Positions 16,636 to 25,899 are shown, counted from the first letter of the stretch. The stretch: DNA of 29,776 nt from CAZCAC01 sp964496575 (GCA_964496575.1 CAZCAC010000106.1:1-29776), one strand, 5' to 3'. Notes: generated by a model not told the origin, from the letters alone. A program made the numbers and translations.

Positions 16636-17613
16636 ATGAGCAACAAGATCCTGGTGATCATCGATCGCGCCGGCGGCGGACTCGACGAGAGCGCGTGGGA
16701 GCTCCTGACCGCGGGGCGCGCCCTGGCCGGGGACGGCGGCAGCGTGGCGGCGGCGCTCTGTGGCCACGAGGTGGCGGAGCTCGGCGCCGAGCTGGCGAAG
16801 GGCTTCGACGCCGTGCACGTCTTCGACGACGCGCAGCTCGCCGACCCGAACGGCGAAGCCGACGGCGCGGCGCTGCTGCCGCTCCTCGAGCGCGAGAGCT
16901 TCGACGTGGTCCTCGCGCCGCACACCAACCGCAGCATCGACCTGATGCCGGGGTTGTCGGTGAAGTGGGGCGCCCCACTCCTCGCCGACTGCTTCGCGCT
17001 GGAGTGGAAGGGCGAGGAGCTCTCCGCCGTCCGCACCATCTACGGCGGCAAGGTCCACGCGACGGTCACCGCGCCCCCCGCCTCGGGCGGCATCGCGGCC
17101 ACCGTGCGCGGCGGCGCCTTCCCCGCGGCGACATCCGCGGACGCGGGCGGCACGATTCACGCCGAGAGCCTGCCCGACGGCCTCAAGCCACGCCGCAAGG
17201 TGCTGCGCACCCTCGAGCCGGAGGTGGGCGAGGTGGACATCACCGCCACGGAGATCCTGATCAGCATCGGTCGCGGCATCGAGGACGAGGAGAACCTGGA
17301 GATCGTGCAGTCCCTGGCCGAGGCGATGGGCGGCGAGGTGTGCTGCTCGCGGCCGGTGGTCGACAAGGGCTGGCTGCCGAAGAGCCGGCAGGTCGGCACC
17401 TCGGGGCTGACGGTCAGTCCGAAGGTGTACATCGCCGCCGGGATCAGCGGCTCCTTCCAGCACATCGGCGGCCTGAAGGGCGCGCCGTACGTGGTGGCGA
17501 TCAACAAGGACGCGGCGGCGCCGATCTTCGGCGTGGCCGACGTGGGCATCGTGGGCGACCTCCTCGAAGTGCTGCCGGCGCTCGAAGAGGCTATCGAGAA
17601 GGCGAAGAACTGA
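16636..17613 (+). CDS. etfA: Electron transfer flavoprotein alpha subunit
   Basis: A 325-residue EtfA with an N-terminal Rossmann-like domain (NKILVIIDR ... FDVVLAPHTNRSIDLMPGLSV) and a C-terminal FAD-binding domain containing ILISIGRGI, VDKGWLPKSRQVGTSG, KVYIAAGISGSFQHIGG and the final IVGDLLEVLPAL. These are the standard EtfA flavin motifs, so it binds FAD. A GGAGG Shine-Dalgarno overlaps the end of etfB. It works with EtfB to ferry electrons from the acyl-CoA dehydrogenase encoded 30 bp downstream to the membrane oxidoreductase encoded at the operon head. Confidence 0.97.
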   Translation: MSNKILVIIDRAGGGLDESAWELLTAGRALAGDGGSVAAALCGHEVAELGAELAKGFDAVHVFDDAQLADPNGEADGAALLPLLERESFDVVLAPHTNRSIDLMPGLSVKWGAPLLADCFALEWKGEELSAVRTIYGGKVHATVTAPPASGGIAATVRGGAFPAATSADAGGTIHAESLPDGLKPRRKVLRTLEPEVGEVDITATEILISIGRGIEDEENLEIVQSLAEAMGGEVCCSRPVVDKGWLPKSRQVGTSGLTVSPKVYIAAGISGSFQHIGGLKGAPYVVAINKDAAAPIFGVADVGIVGDLLEVLPALEEAIEKAKN

Positions 17614-17643
17614 GCGCCTCGCGCGCACCATGGAGCAAGGACA

Positions 17644-18787
<1,144 letters not shown>

Positions 18788-18792
<5 letters not shown>

Positions 18793-18890
18793 TACGGTAC
18801 CTGGTCAGAATCCGCCGCTATCGACGAACGGCTCGGCGTTGCCGAGCCGTTCGTCGATAGCGGCGGATTCCGACCAGGTATCGGACTACC
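18788..18890. repeat. Very long near-perfect hairpin between convergent genes
   Basis: Arms of 50 nt (18788-18837 and 18841-18890) with only three mismatches and a 3-nt loop (GTT). The inner 40 bp have a single mismatch. The left arm includes the acyl-CoA dehydrogenase stop codon and the right arm ends three bases before the stop codon of the transporter. It probably works as a shared terminator or 3'-end protector for both transcripts, though there is no U-run. Its outer sequence GGTACctgGTCAG is related to another hairpin at 20457-20535 and to a single arm near 25650-25686. Confidence 0.9.
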
Positions 18891-18893
18891 CCA

Positions 18894-20426
18894 TCAATCC
18901 TCGGCCGCCTCGGCCAGCACGCTCTTCCGCGTGGCGAAGTAGAAGACGATCATGCCGATCGTGCCGGCGAGACCGAACGCGCCGAGGTAGTACCAGACCA
19001 TCCAGGGGTCGTAGGTATCCCACAGCACCTTGGTCGCCTCCCTCTCCGAAACGTCGTTGAGCGCCGCGGTGAGGGTCGTCATCACGTCCTCGTTCGCCAG
19101 TTCCTCCACGGCAGTGGCATCCATGCCCAGATGCCCGACCAGGTAGTCCCGGGCGAGGGCCACCTTGCTCGACATCTGGTCGTAGAGCCTGCCCCCGATC
19201 CCGTTGCCGGCGGCCCACCCGATGGCGAAGGGGATGTTCGAGTAGCCCATGTACAACGCCTTCTTGTCCTTGGGTGCGATCAATCCGACGTAGGCACTGA
19301 AGGTCGGGCTGCAGGTCATCTCACCGATGGAGAAGATGAGGATCATCAGGACGCAGACCCAGCCGATCATCGTCGAACCGGTGAGCACAAAGCCGATCAG
19401 GGAGATGAGCATGCCGACCACCATGGCGCCGACCTTGCTCACGCGGCCGACGAGCGCGGAGATCGGAATCACCAGCAAGATGATCGACCACGGGTTGATG
19501 TTGATGATCATCTCCGGTTTCACCTGGCCGTTCTCGAGCAGCCAGCTGCCACTGAAGAAACCGTAGGCGCCAGCCACGTCGGAGGTGTCCACCCACTCGT
19601 CGACGAAATTCGGCAAGAGATCCCACAGCTGCATGAACATCAGCCAGAAGCAGGAGAAGATCAAGAGGAATATCACCAGCCGGAGGTCCTTGAAGACGGT
19701 TGCGATCGACGAGAGGAACACGCCCACCGGCCCCTTCTCCTCCTCGCCTTCCTTCGCCGGTTCCTTCTCCGGTTCCTTGTAGAGGGTGAAGGCGGGGATG
19801 AAGTTCAGCGCAGTCACGATCGCGGCGCCGTAGAAGACGAGATCCCAGTCGATCTCGCCACGCAGTGGAGCCGCGATCATCGGGGCGAGCGCGCCGCCGA
19901 TGTTCACCACCCAGTAGAATATCCCCCAACCCATCGAGGAGGTCGCCTCGGTGGTGGTCTTGGCGATCGTGCCGTGCACGGCGGGCTTGAAGATCGCCGT
20001 CCCCATCGCTACCAGGCAGGCGGAGCCCAGGAAAACCCAGTACCCGGCGCCCTCCCATCCGCCTTCGACGAGGTTCTGGGTGATCGGAACCGAGCGGGCC
20101 ATACAGATGTAGCCAGCGATGTTCAGCACGAAAGCGACGGCGAGACTCTTGCGATAGCCGTAGCGCTCGGTGAAGCCGCCCGAAACCATCGGCACCAGGC
20201 ACTGGATCAGCGCCCAGTACATGTAGATGTCTCCCTTCTCCTGGAAGCTGAGACCGAGTCCGTTCTCTTCCGCGGTGGCGACCAGGAAGAGCGGAGCGAT
20301 GGCTCGTACGCCGAAGAAGGCGAGCCGCTCGAAGACCTCCATGAAGTTGGCGTACCAGAAGTTCGCGGACAACCCGCGAATCTGCTCTAGGAAGGACGGC
20401 TTCTCGACGGGCGAAGACTCAGCCAT
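18894..20426 (-). CDS. MFS transporter of the POT/PTR (proton-dependent oligopeptide) type
   Basis: A 510-residue membrane protein with about 12-14 hydrophobic helices. Near the N-terminus it has the POT proton-coupling motif ExxER (E30, E33, R34 in FMEVFERLAFFG), followed by SGGFTERYGYRKS, FKPAVHGTIAKTT and YWVVNIGGALAP, which parallel POT signatures. POT proteins import di- and tripeptides or other small solutes with protons; the substrate here is not predictable. I chose ATG at 20426 (MAESSPVEK), which has AGGAG seven bases upstream; the frame further upstream runs through hairpin DNA. An acidic/lysine-rich cytoplasmic loop (EPEKEPAKEGEEEK) sits mid-protein. The 5' untranslated region contains a long palindrome. 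Confidence 0.87.
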   Translation of the reverse strand: MAESSPVEKPSFLEQIRGLSANFWYANFMEVFERLAFFGVRAIAPLFLVATAEENGLGLSFQEKGDIYMYWALIQCLVPMVSGGFTERYGYRKSLAVAFVLNIAGYICMARSVPITQNLVEGGWEGAGYWVFLGSACLVAMGTAIFKPAVHGTIAKTTTEATSSMGWGIFYWVVNIGGALAPMIAAPLRGEIDWDLVFYGAAIVTALNFIPAFTLYKEPEKEPAKEGEEEKGPVGVFLSSIATVFKDLRLVIFLLIFSCFWLMFMQLWDLLPNFVDEWVDTSDVAGAYGFFSGSWLLENGQVKPEMIININPWSIILLVIPISALVGRVSKVGAMVVGMLISLIGFVLTGSTMIGWVCVLMILIFSIGEMTCSPTFSAYVGLIAPKDKKALYMGYSNIPFAIGWAAGNGIGGRLYDQMSSKVALARDYLVGHLGMDATAVEELANEDVMTTLTAALNDVSEREATKVLWDTYDPWMVWYYLGAFGLAGTIGMIVFYFATRKSVLAEAAED

Positions 20427-20456
20427 GGACGGCTCCTGGAGTTGGGGAGGACTGGA

Positions 20457-20535
20457 GGTACGGAGACAGGGCAACTGCCTCCCGATTCCCGTCGCGGCGG
20501 CGGGAATCGGGAGGAGGTTGCCCTGACTCCGTACC
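20457..20535. repeat. Long hairpin upstream of the transporter gene, related to the 18788 repeat
   Basis: Arms of 35 nt (20457-20491 and 20501-20535) with three mismatches and a 9-nt loop. It lies 30 bases upstream of the transporter start codon, so it would be in the leader of that mRNA or between it and the AraC-type gene upstream. The arm end reads GGTACggaGTCAG on the minus strand, against GGTACctgGTCAG in the hairpin at 18788. It could end transcription from the AraC gene or hide or protect the transporter leader. Confidence 0.88.
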
Positions 20536-20702
20536 CACTTGGGGATCCGATGGGGTGGCGCAACTCTATGCGCCGGCGGCCGATCGGCGCAAGCGTGCGC
20601 GAGTCCAGTCGCCCGTCGATCGCGCCGCTCCCTACGCAACTGTGCTCATGCTGCCGACGAATCCGATCGAGCGCCGCGAGGGGCGACCTCCTCCAGCCCG
20701 AA

Positions 20703-21605
20703 TCAGCCGGAGGCATCCGCCCCACGCCGCACCGAGCTCGGACACCGGCCCGTGTAGCGCTTGAACACCGTCGCGAAGTACTGACTGCTGGAGAAGCCGA
20801 GCTGCATCGCCACAGCGGTGACCTTGGCGCCGGGATCGGCGAGTCGTTGGCGGGCCTTCTCGATGCGGCGCTGCAGCAGATGATCGCGGGGGCTGGTGCC
20901 GACCTCCTGCTTGAAGCGAACCTTGAATCGCGACAGCGACAGCCCCGCGAGGTGGGCGTAGTCGACCAGGGGGAGGTTCCGGTCGAGGGTGCGGTCCATC
21001 GCGTCGAGAACGGCCTGGATGGGAGGGCTGGGGCCCACGGATGGAGCCTGGGCCGCACAGTCGACCAGGTCGAGCAGGAAGCGAACCAGGCGGTTGCGGA
21101 TCTCGGTACGGCTCAGGGCGGCCGGCTCGGAGGCAGCGGCCTTGAACACGGCCTCCAGGCTCTCGCGCAGCGACACCCGACCGCGAAAGTGCGGCCAGGG
21201 CAGCTCGGAGAGGCAGCGCAGGAGCTTGCGGGCATCCTCCGCGGGGAGGCCGAGGAAGCGGCCGCGGCCGGCGGGGGGCCGCAGGATCAGCCAGTACAGG
21301 ACACCTCGGTCCTCGGGCTCTCCTCCCGTGCCGTGCTCCGTGCCGGGGGGGACCACCAGGACGTCGCCGCCCTTGAGCTCGTAGCGGCGTCCGTCCATCT
21401 CGTAGCTCTGGTGGCCGCGGTCCAGGTAGCAGACCTCGATCAGATCGCCGTGGTGATGGGCCTCCAGAGGGGCGTGAGGCGTCGTGTAGCCGTACCGGCC
21501 CAGGAGGACCGCGCCCTCGACCCGCCACTCGCGAAGATCCACCAGCAGGCGCTCACTGCTGGGATCGATGAGGACGGGAGATCGAGCCTGCGCGGGCCTG
21601 CTCAT
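20703..21605 (-). CDS. AraC family transcriptional regulator with cupin sensor domain
   Basis: A 300-residue regulator. The N-terminal half is a cupin-like ligand domain (about 40-100, EAHHHGDLIEVCYLDRG and LKGGDVLVVPPGTEHG). The C-terminal 100 residues form the AraC double helix-turn-helix (LVDYAHLAGLSLSRFKVRFK; TAVAMQLGFSSSQYFATVFK). It probably binds a sugar or sugar-derived ligand. It is divergent from the Gfo/Idh operon starting at 21743, with 137 bp between, a classic arrangement for control of the neighbour operon. I chose ATG at 21605 (MSRPAQARSP); a TTG at 21641 would add 12 residues. The transporter downstream is on the same strand but separated by a hairpin. Confidence 0.92.
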   Translation of the reverse strand: MSRPAQARSPVLIDPSSERLLVDLREWRVEGAVLLGRYGYTTPHAPLEAHHHGDLIEVCYLDRGHQSYEMDGRRYELKGGDVLVVPPGTEHGTGGEPEDRGVLYWLILRPPAGRGRFLGLPAEDARKLLRCLSELPWPHFRGRVSLRESLEAVFKAAASEPAALSRTEIRNRLVRFLLDLVDCAAQAPSVGPSPPIQAVLDAMDRTLDRNLPLVDYAHLAGLSLSRFKVRFKQEVGTSPRDHLLQRRIEKARQRLADPGAKVTAVAMQLGFSSSQYFATVFKRYTGRCPSSVRRGADASG

Positions 21606-21742
21606 GTTCGAGATCGTACTGCCGTACCCATTCAGACGCAACGTACGCGCACAATCGTCAAGCTGGGGTAGGATCGATCGGCGATGTCACCGCCCCCGGC
21701 TGGATCCTGACCCCCGAGTCGACGACCCGAACCAACCGCGCG
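21606..21742. promoter_or_regulatory. Divergent promoter region between araC-type gene and Gfo/Idh operon
   Basis: 137 bp between two divergent starts. A TAGGAT hexamer at 21669-21674 could be a -10 box for the plus-strand operon, but no good -35 is seen 16-18 bp before it, as is common at activator-dependent promoters. Operators for the AraC protein would be expected here; I see no clear direct repeat. Confidence 0.4.
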
Positions 21743-22834
21743 ATGAACGATTCCAGGCAAGGCGTCCTGATCCACGGCGCCGGCTGGGTTGCGACCCAGC
21801 ACGTCGAGGCCTTCCAGAACGACCAGCGGGCGGAGATCGTCGCCGTCTCCAGCCGCAGCTCGGCCAGCGCTCGTCGCCTCGCCGATAAGTACGGACTCGA
21901 CGTGGCCTGCTACGACAGCCTCGAAAAGGGGCTGCGGCACGACGGCGTCGACGTGGTGTCGATCTGCACGCCACAGCACGTTCACGTCGAGAACGCGCTG
22001 GAGATCGCGGCCGCGAAGAAACACCTCGTGATCGAAAAACCCGTGGCCATGAACCTCGCCGGGATGCGACGGGTCCAGACCGCGGTCGACTCCGCAGGGG
22101 TCAAGAGCATCGTCAGCTTCGTGTTGCGCTGGAACCCGCTCTTCCAGGCCATCAAGCGGATGAGCTCGCAAGGGGCGCTCGGCGAGATCTACTGCGTCGA
22201 GACCGACTACCAGAGCTACCAGGGCGACTGGTGGCCGGGATGGGAGCAGGGTCGCACCCTGGCCGAGGGTGGATCGGCGATGCTGGTCGCAGGCTGCCAT
22301 GCGGTGGACGCGCTGCGCTGGTTCGCCGGAGGCGGGGAGTTCGAGGCTGCCAATCCGGTCGAGGTGTTCGCCTGGACCGGTGGCAAGCGCAAGGGCCGGA
22401 CCGAGATGTACCACCCACCGACCCACGGCTTCGGCACGGGGACTTCCCTCGAGTACGACGGCCTCGAGATGATCCTCGTCCGCTTCGACAACGGCGTCCT
22501 GGGCAAGGTCGGCTGCAACTTCGAGTGCGTGCAGCCGTACGCCTTCCCGATCGAGGTGTTCGGCGACCGGGGCACGGTCAAGGGCAACCGGATCTACTCC
22601 CACTGGTTTCCCGGGCAGCAGGACTGGGTCGAGCTCCCGGTCATCACCCCCGACTCGAGCGACGTCGACCATCACCCGTTCCAGAGCCAGATGGCGCACT
22701 TCCTCGACTGCATCGAGCAGGACGTCGAATCGCACTGCAACCTCACCCAGGCCGCGATCAGCCACGAGATCGTGTTCGCCGCCGAGCAATGCCGCCGGAC
22801 CGGCCAACCGGTGCAGTGGCCGCTGGAGGGCTGA
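21743..22834 (+). CDS. Gfo/Idh/MocA family oxidoreductase (cytoplasmic)
   Basis: A 363-residue NAD(P)-dependent dehydrogenase: N-terminal Rossmann fold (GVLIHGAGWVATQHVEAF), CTPQHVHVENALEIA, and the hallmark EKPVAMN motif (about 94-100) whose lysine is catalytic, then the C-terminal substrate domain with GCHAVDALRWFAG. The family oxidises or reduces sugars, inositols and related compounds; the precise substrate is unknown. It lacks a signal peptide, unlike the Gfo/Idh protein two genes downstream. First gene of a three-gene operon (47 bp to the next), divergent from an AraC regulator. No strong ribosome site is visible before ATG 21743. Confidence 0.92.
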   Translation: MNDSRQGVLIHGAGWVATQHVEAFQNDQRAEIVAVSSRSSASARRLADKYGLDVACYDSLEKGLRHDGVDVVSICTPQHVHVENALEIAAAKKHLVIEKPVAMNLAGMRRVQTAVDSAGVKSIVSFVLRWNPLFQAIKRMSSQGALGEIYCVETDYQSYQGDWWPGWEQGRTLAEGGSAMLVAGCHAVDALRWFAGGGEFEAANPVEVFAWTGGKRKGRTEMYHPPTHGFGTGTSLEYDGLEMILVRFDNGVLGKVGCNFECVQPYAFPIEVFGDRGTVKGNRIYSHWFPGQQDWVELPVITPDSSDVDHHPFQSQMAHFLDCIEQDVESHCNLTQAAISHEIVFAAEQCRRTGQPVQWPLEG

Positions 22835-22881
22835 TCCCCGACGCAGGTCGACCCGTCGCCTGCCCCACACCCGACATCCCC

Positions 22882-23913
22882 ATGATCCTCCCCGAGCTCA
22901 CCGCCAGCGTCGCGCTCTTCGCCCTCCTGATCGGCCCGGCCGACACCGACGCGCCGACGTCCGGGTCTTCGACTCGAACGAGGATGAGGGCGACCATCGA
23001 AGACGTCACTGGACAGGTCGTGCTGCGTGAGGGAGAGACGCCGATCCTGCGCTACAACGCCCGCCGCGTCGGGGTGCCGGAAGGCATGTTCGACGTCGAG
23101 GATCCCCAGACCCTGGCCTACCGCCGGCGCTACGCCCAGCCGCGAAGCGACTACATCCATCCGCTCTACGGTCTCGACGGAGAATCCCTGACCCACGACT
23201 GGAGCCCCGATCATCCGCACCATCGCGGCATCTACTGGGCCTGGCCGGAGGCCGAGCTCGTGGACTCGTCCGGAAAGAAGGTGACGGGCGATCTGCACGC
23301 CTTGGTCGGCATCTTCGCGCGCCCCGTGGGCCAGCCGGTTCTCGAGAACGACGAGACCAGGGCGAGCGTGACGATGCAGAACCTCTGGCTGTGGCAGGAC
23401 GAGGAGCCCGTCGTCTTCGAGCGAGCGCGGATCACCGCCCATGCTCTGGGCGACGCCGGCGTGCGCGCGATCGATCTGGAGCTCTGGTTCGAGGCCCTGC
23501 GCGAGGGCGTGACCCTGGCCCGGCGCGGCACGAACCTGTACGGCGGCCTCAACACGCGGCTCGCCGGGATCGCCGACCAGGAGCTGGAGTACCACGCGGA
23601 CCCCGAGGGCGCCGAACCTCGTCGCGCGTGGAGCTGTGCGCGCGGTACGTGGTCCGCGGGCCGACACCGGACGACCCTCGCCATCCTCGACGATCCGAGG
23701 AACCCCGACTACCCCGGCGACTGGATCGAGTACCCGGAGCTGCCTTGGTTCCAGCCCGCCTTTCCCCGGGCCGGTTCGCGCTTCGCGCTCCGGCGCGGCG
23801 AGCCGCTCTCGCTTCGCTACCGTTTTCTCGTGATACCCGGAAGCGCCTCGTCCGAGATGCTTCACGCCGCCTGGGACGCCTACGTCGAGACCAACTCCCC
23901 CGCCGATCGCTGA
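22882..23913 (+). CDS. PmoA family (DUF6807) secreted protein
   Basis: A 343-residue protein with an N-terminal hydrophobic segment (MILPELTASVALFALLIGPA) that looks like a signal peptide. The body has features of the DUF6807/'PmoA family' group: LRYNARR, HPLYGLDGESLTHDW, the diagnostic SPDHPHHRGIYWAWPEA (around 109-125) and a late beta-rich half ending with LRYRFLVIPGSA. Despite the 'methane oxygenase PmoA' label in databases, these proteins are not particulate methane monooxygenase; they travel with Gfo/Idh dehydrogenases and are thought to act on carbohydrates in the periplasm. The conserved histidines suggest metal binding or catalysis. ATG at 22882 was chosen because it yields the signal peptide. 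It sits between two Gfo/Idh genes. Confidence 0.85.
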   Translation: MILPELTASVALFALLIGPADTDAPTSGSSTRTRMRATIEDVTGQVVLREGETPILRYNARRVGVPEGMFDVEDPQTLAYRRRYAQPRSDYIHPLYGLDGESLTHDWSPDHPHHRGIYWAWPEAELVDSSGKKVTGDLHALVGIFARPVGQPVLENDETRASVTMQNLWLWQDEEPVVFERARITAHALGDAGVRAIDLELWFEALREGVTLARRGTNLYGGLNTRLAGIADQELEYHADPEGAEPRRAWSCARGTWSAGRHRTTLAILDDPRNPDYPGDWIEYPELPWFQPAFPRAGSRFALRRGEPLSLRYRFLVIPGSASSEMLHAAWDAYVETNSPADR

Positions 23914-23937
23914 CCCTCACGCCGAGGAGCTCCTCCC

Positions 23938-25266
23938 ATGACTCACCACCTCACCCGCCGCGATGCCCTCGTTCGCGGAGCCGCAGTCGCCGCGGCCCCG
24001 CTGTTCGCCTCCTTTCCCGGCCTGGCGCAGAAGGCCGGCGCTCCACGCGAGAAGATCGGGCTGGGGCTCATCGGCGCCGGTGGGATGGGTTCGGCCAACC
24101 TGCGGACGTGCCTGCAGGATCCGGACACGAGACTGGTCGCGGTGTGCGACGTGCAGCCGCCTCGCATGGATGCCTGGACGAGCAAGTACCCCGACGCCAA
24201 GGCCTATGGCGACTGGCGCGACCTGGTGGCCGATCCCGGCGTCGACGCGGTGATCATCGGCACCACTCCCCACTGGCACTGCCTGATGGCGGTCGAGGCG
24301 GCCAAGGCGAAGAAGCACGTCTTCCTGCAGAAGCCGGCGACACTCTATCCCGCAGAGTCGATCGCGGTGCGCAACGCGATCGCGAAGCACGGCGTGATCA
24401 GCCAGGTCGGCACGCAGATCCACCAGGCCGCGAACTACCGGCGGGCGGTCGACTGGGTGCGTTCCGGGCAGCTCGGACCGATCAACCGGGTCGAGTGCTT
24501 CTGGGGCTGGAACTCCGGTCCGGGCGGAGTCGTTGGCAAGGGAAGAGCCGGCCAGCCCGTGCCCGACGGAGTGGACTGGGAGATGTTCTGCGGACCGGCC
24601 GGCCCGATGGACTACCACCCCGCGATGATCTCGGACGCCGCGGCGCACTGCGGTTTCTGGCGCATCTCCGGAGGCTGGTCACCGGGCATGGCTCCGCACA
24701 TCATCGATCTGGCCGTGTGGGCGCTCGAGCTGGGCTTCCCGAGGAGGATCAGCGCCTTCGGTGGTCGCCACGTGCTCGACAACGAGGGCGACGCTCCCGA
24801 CTCGCAGGACATGATGTTCGACTACGGCCAGTTGACGCTGCGCTGGCACTTCAACCGGATCAACCACCACGGCTACGAGTTCGGCTCGCACGCCCGCGCC
24901 CTGGGCACGTACTTCCACGGCCTGAACGGCACCCTCCGTGCCGACTACGGCAGTCGGGAGGTCATTCCCCAGAACGACTCCCTCGATCCCCAGGAGGAGC
25001 CGCCGCAGGTGATTCCCGACGGCATGACCCACGAGCACGAGTGGCTCCAGTGCATCCGGGAGGGGACCCAGCCCAGCTGCAACATGGAGTACCACGTCAA
25101 GGTCGACCTTCCGATCGTCCTGGGCAATCTCAGCTACGTCCTCGGGCGCACCATCCACTTCGATCCCGAAACCCTCGAGATCGTCGACGACCCCGTGGCG
25201 GCCAAGCTGGCGATTCCCGAGTACCACGGCTCGTGGGAATTCCCCGCGGAGTACCTGAAGGCGTAG
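23938..25266 (+). CDS. Gfo/Idh/MocA family oxidoreductase with Tat signal
   Basis: A 442-residue protein beginning with a twin-arginine signal (TRRDALVRGAAVAAAP, residues 6-21), so it is probably exported folded with its cofactor. The Rossmann part follows (IGLGLIGAGGMGSANL), then GTTPHWHCLMAVEAAKAKKH and FLQKPAT, where QKP replaces the usual EKP, a change common in the exported members. The C-terminal part has GWSPGMAPHIIDLAVWALELG. The cytoplasmic and the exported dehydrogenase around a DUF6807 protein suggest stepwise processing of a sugar or glycoside across the membrane. GAGGAG eight bases before the ATG supports the start. Last gene of the operon. Confidence 0.92.
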   Translation: MTHHLTRRDALVRGAAVAAAPLFASFPGLAQKAGAPREKIGLGLIGAGGMGSANLRTCLQDPDTRLVAVCDVQPPRMDAWTSKYPDAKAYGDWRDLVADPGVDAVIIGTTPHWHCLMAVEAAKAKKHVFLQKPATLYPAESIAVRNAIAKHGVISQVGTQIHQAANYRRAVDWVRSGQLGPINRVECFWGWNSGPGGVVGKGRAGQPVPDGVDWEMFCGPAGPMDYHPAMISDAAAHCGFWRISGGWSPGMAPHIIDLAVWALELGFPRRISAFGGRHVLDNEGDAPDSQDMMFDYGQLTLRWHFNRINHHGYEFGSHARALGTYFHGLNGTLRADYGSREVIPQNDSLDPQEEPPQVIPDGMTHEHEWLQCIREGTQPSCNMEYHVKVDLPIVLGNLSYVLGRTIHFDPETLEIVDDPVAAKLAIPEYHGSWEFPAEYLKA

Positions 25267-25668
25267 GCGACACCGAGCCGCAGCGCGTTTTCACCGGATC
25301 ACGGCCCCGGATGGTGCAAGCCGGCGCCAGGTGCGCGCGGGCCGCGCTGCACTTACTGTGGCCGGTTTGTCAGACCGTCAATCGGCGTCGTGTTCTGAAT
25401 GGTCGGGCGAGAGGATTCGAACCTCCGACCTCTGCAACCCCATACGGGCACCGATGCCATTCGAGTCGCCGCGCTAAGCCCGGTTTGAGTAAGAGCTTGC
25501 GCCAGAGTAGCGAGTGCGACCAGACGCATCAAGTGTTGCACCGAGTCGCGCCTGGTAGCGCTCAGTTGCAGGTGGTCGCACCCAAAGCGTGGAAACTTCC
25601 ACGCCTTCTATCCGTCCGGCAAGCGCGTCGCTACGTAGGCCGCCCATGGCTGTCGAGAGGAGGCGGAT
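25267..25668. other. Gene-free stretch with tRNA scar and hairpin
   Basis: No supported gene. It contains a tRNA-Pro-like 3' fragment (25400-25443), a short perfect hairpin GCGTGGAAACTTCCACGC near 25589-25606 that might end the Gfo/Idh operon transcript, and, at its right end, the start of a solitary repeat arm. Short frames here give the GRRFESSRP-like peptide that is typical of misread tRNA 3' ends. Confidence 0.6.
25400..25443 (-). other. tRNA-Pro(GGG)-like 3' half, probable attachment-site scar
   Basis: Read on the minus strand, 44 nt match the tRNA 3' half: anticodon-loop-like ATGGGGT, the 3' stem TGCAG, variable region AGGTC, T-arm GGAGG-TTCGAAT-CCTCT and an acceptor strand ending CGCCCG-A-CCA. 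The 5' half (acceptor, D-arm, 5' anticodon stem) is absent, and the acceptor seems one base short, so it is not a functional tRNA. Fragments running from the anticodon loop to CCA are what tyrosine-integrase elements leave at attachment sites. No integrase is seen nearby. Confidence 0.6.
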
Positions 25669-25690
25669 TCAGTCCTGACTCGGTATGGCC
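25650..25690. repeat. Solitary arm of the long-hairpin repeat family
   Basis: On the plus strand GGCGGATTC (25662-25670) followed by TGACTCGGTAT parallels the right arm of the 18788 hairpin (GGCGGATTC then CGACCAGGTAT), with a 5-nt insertion, and the preceding GTCGAGAGG matches its GTCGATAG. On the minus strand GAGTCAGG and CCTCCTCTCGA parallel the 20457 hairpin. No matching second arm lies next to it. It ends exactly where the sigma factor reading frame loses homology. Confidence 0.65.
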
Positions 25691-25899
25691 GCATAGTTCT
25701 TTTCCAGCAGTTCGGCGAAGAACGCTTGCGTCAAATCCTGCGCTTCATGAACGTTCTGAGCACGACGTCGGGCGTACACATAGAGCGGGTACCAATACGC
25801 TTCGCACAACGACGCCAGCGCCCGCCGCGCCTCGGGAGACGACCCACTCCCCGCCGCAAGGGCGGCGCTCCATTGCGTCCTCCGAAACTCAGGCTCCAT
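25669..25899 (-). pseudogene. ECF-type RNA polymerase sigma factor, 3'-truncated
   Basis: From ATG 25899, 76 codons match the N-terminal region 2 part of the ECF sigma factors common beside Ser/Thr kinases in planctomycete-like genomes: TQWSAALAAGSGSS, ALASLCEAYWYPLYVYARRR and AQDLTQAFFAELLEKNY. After that the frame runs into repeat DNA and stops (AIPSQD), so the rest of region 2 and all of region 4, needed for -10 and -35 recognition, are missing. It cannot act as a normal sigma factor. The likely cause is insertion or recombination at the repeat arm around 25650-25690. It lies 68 bp downstream of the kinase gene on the same strand; intact relatives often sit next to such kinases. Confidence 0.82.

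Noticed and set aside
22882..23913. Particulate methane monooxygenase subunit PmoA
   Set aside because: The protein is soluble/secreted with HPHHRG-type motifs of DUF6807, not a multi-helix pMMO subunit; the shared name is a database accident.
25400..25500. An intact tRNA gene
   Set aside because: Only the 3' half is present; no matching acceptor or D-arm lies upstream on the minus strand.
25353..25541. A 62-codon minus-strand frame with GRRFESSRP
   Set aside because: This peptide is the misread 3' half of a tRNA, a known annotation artefact.
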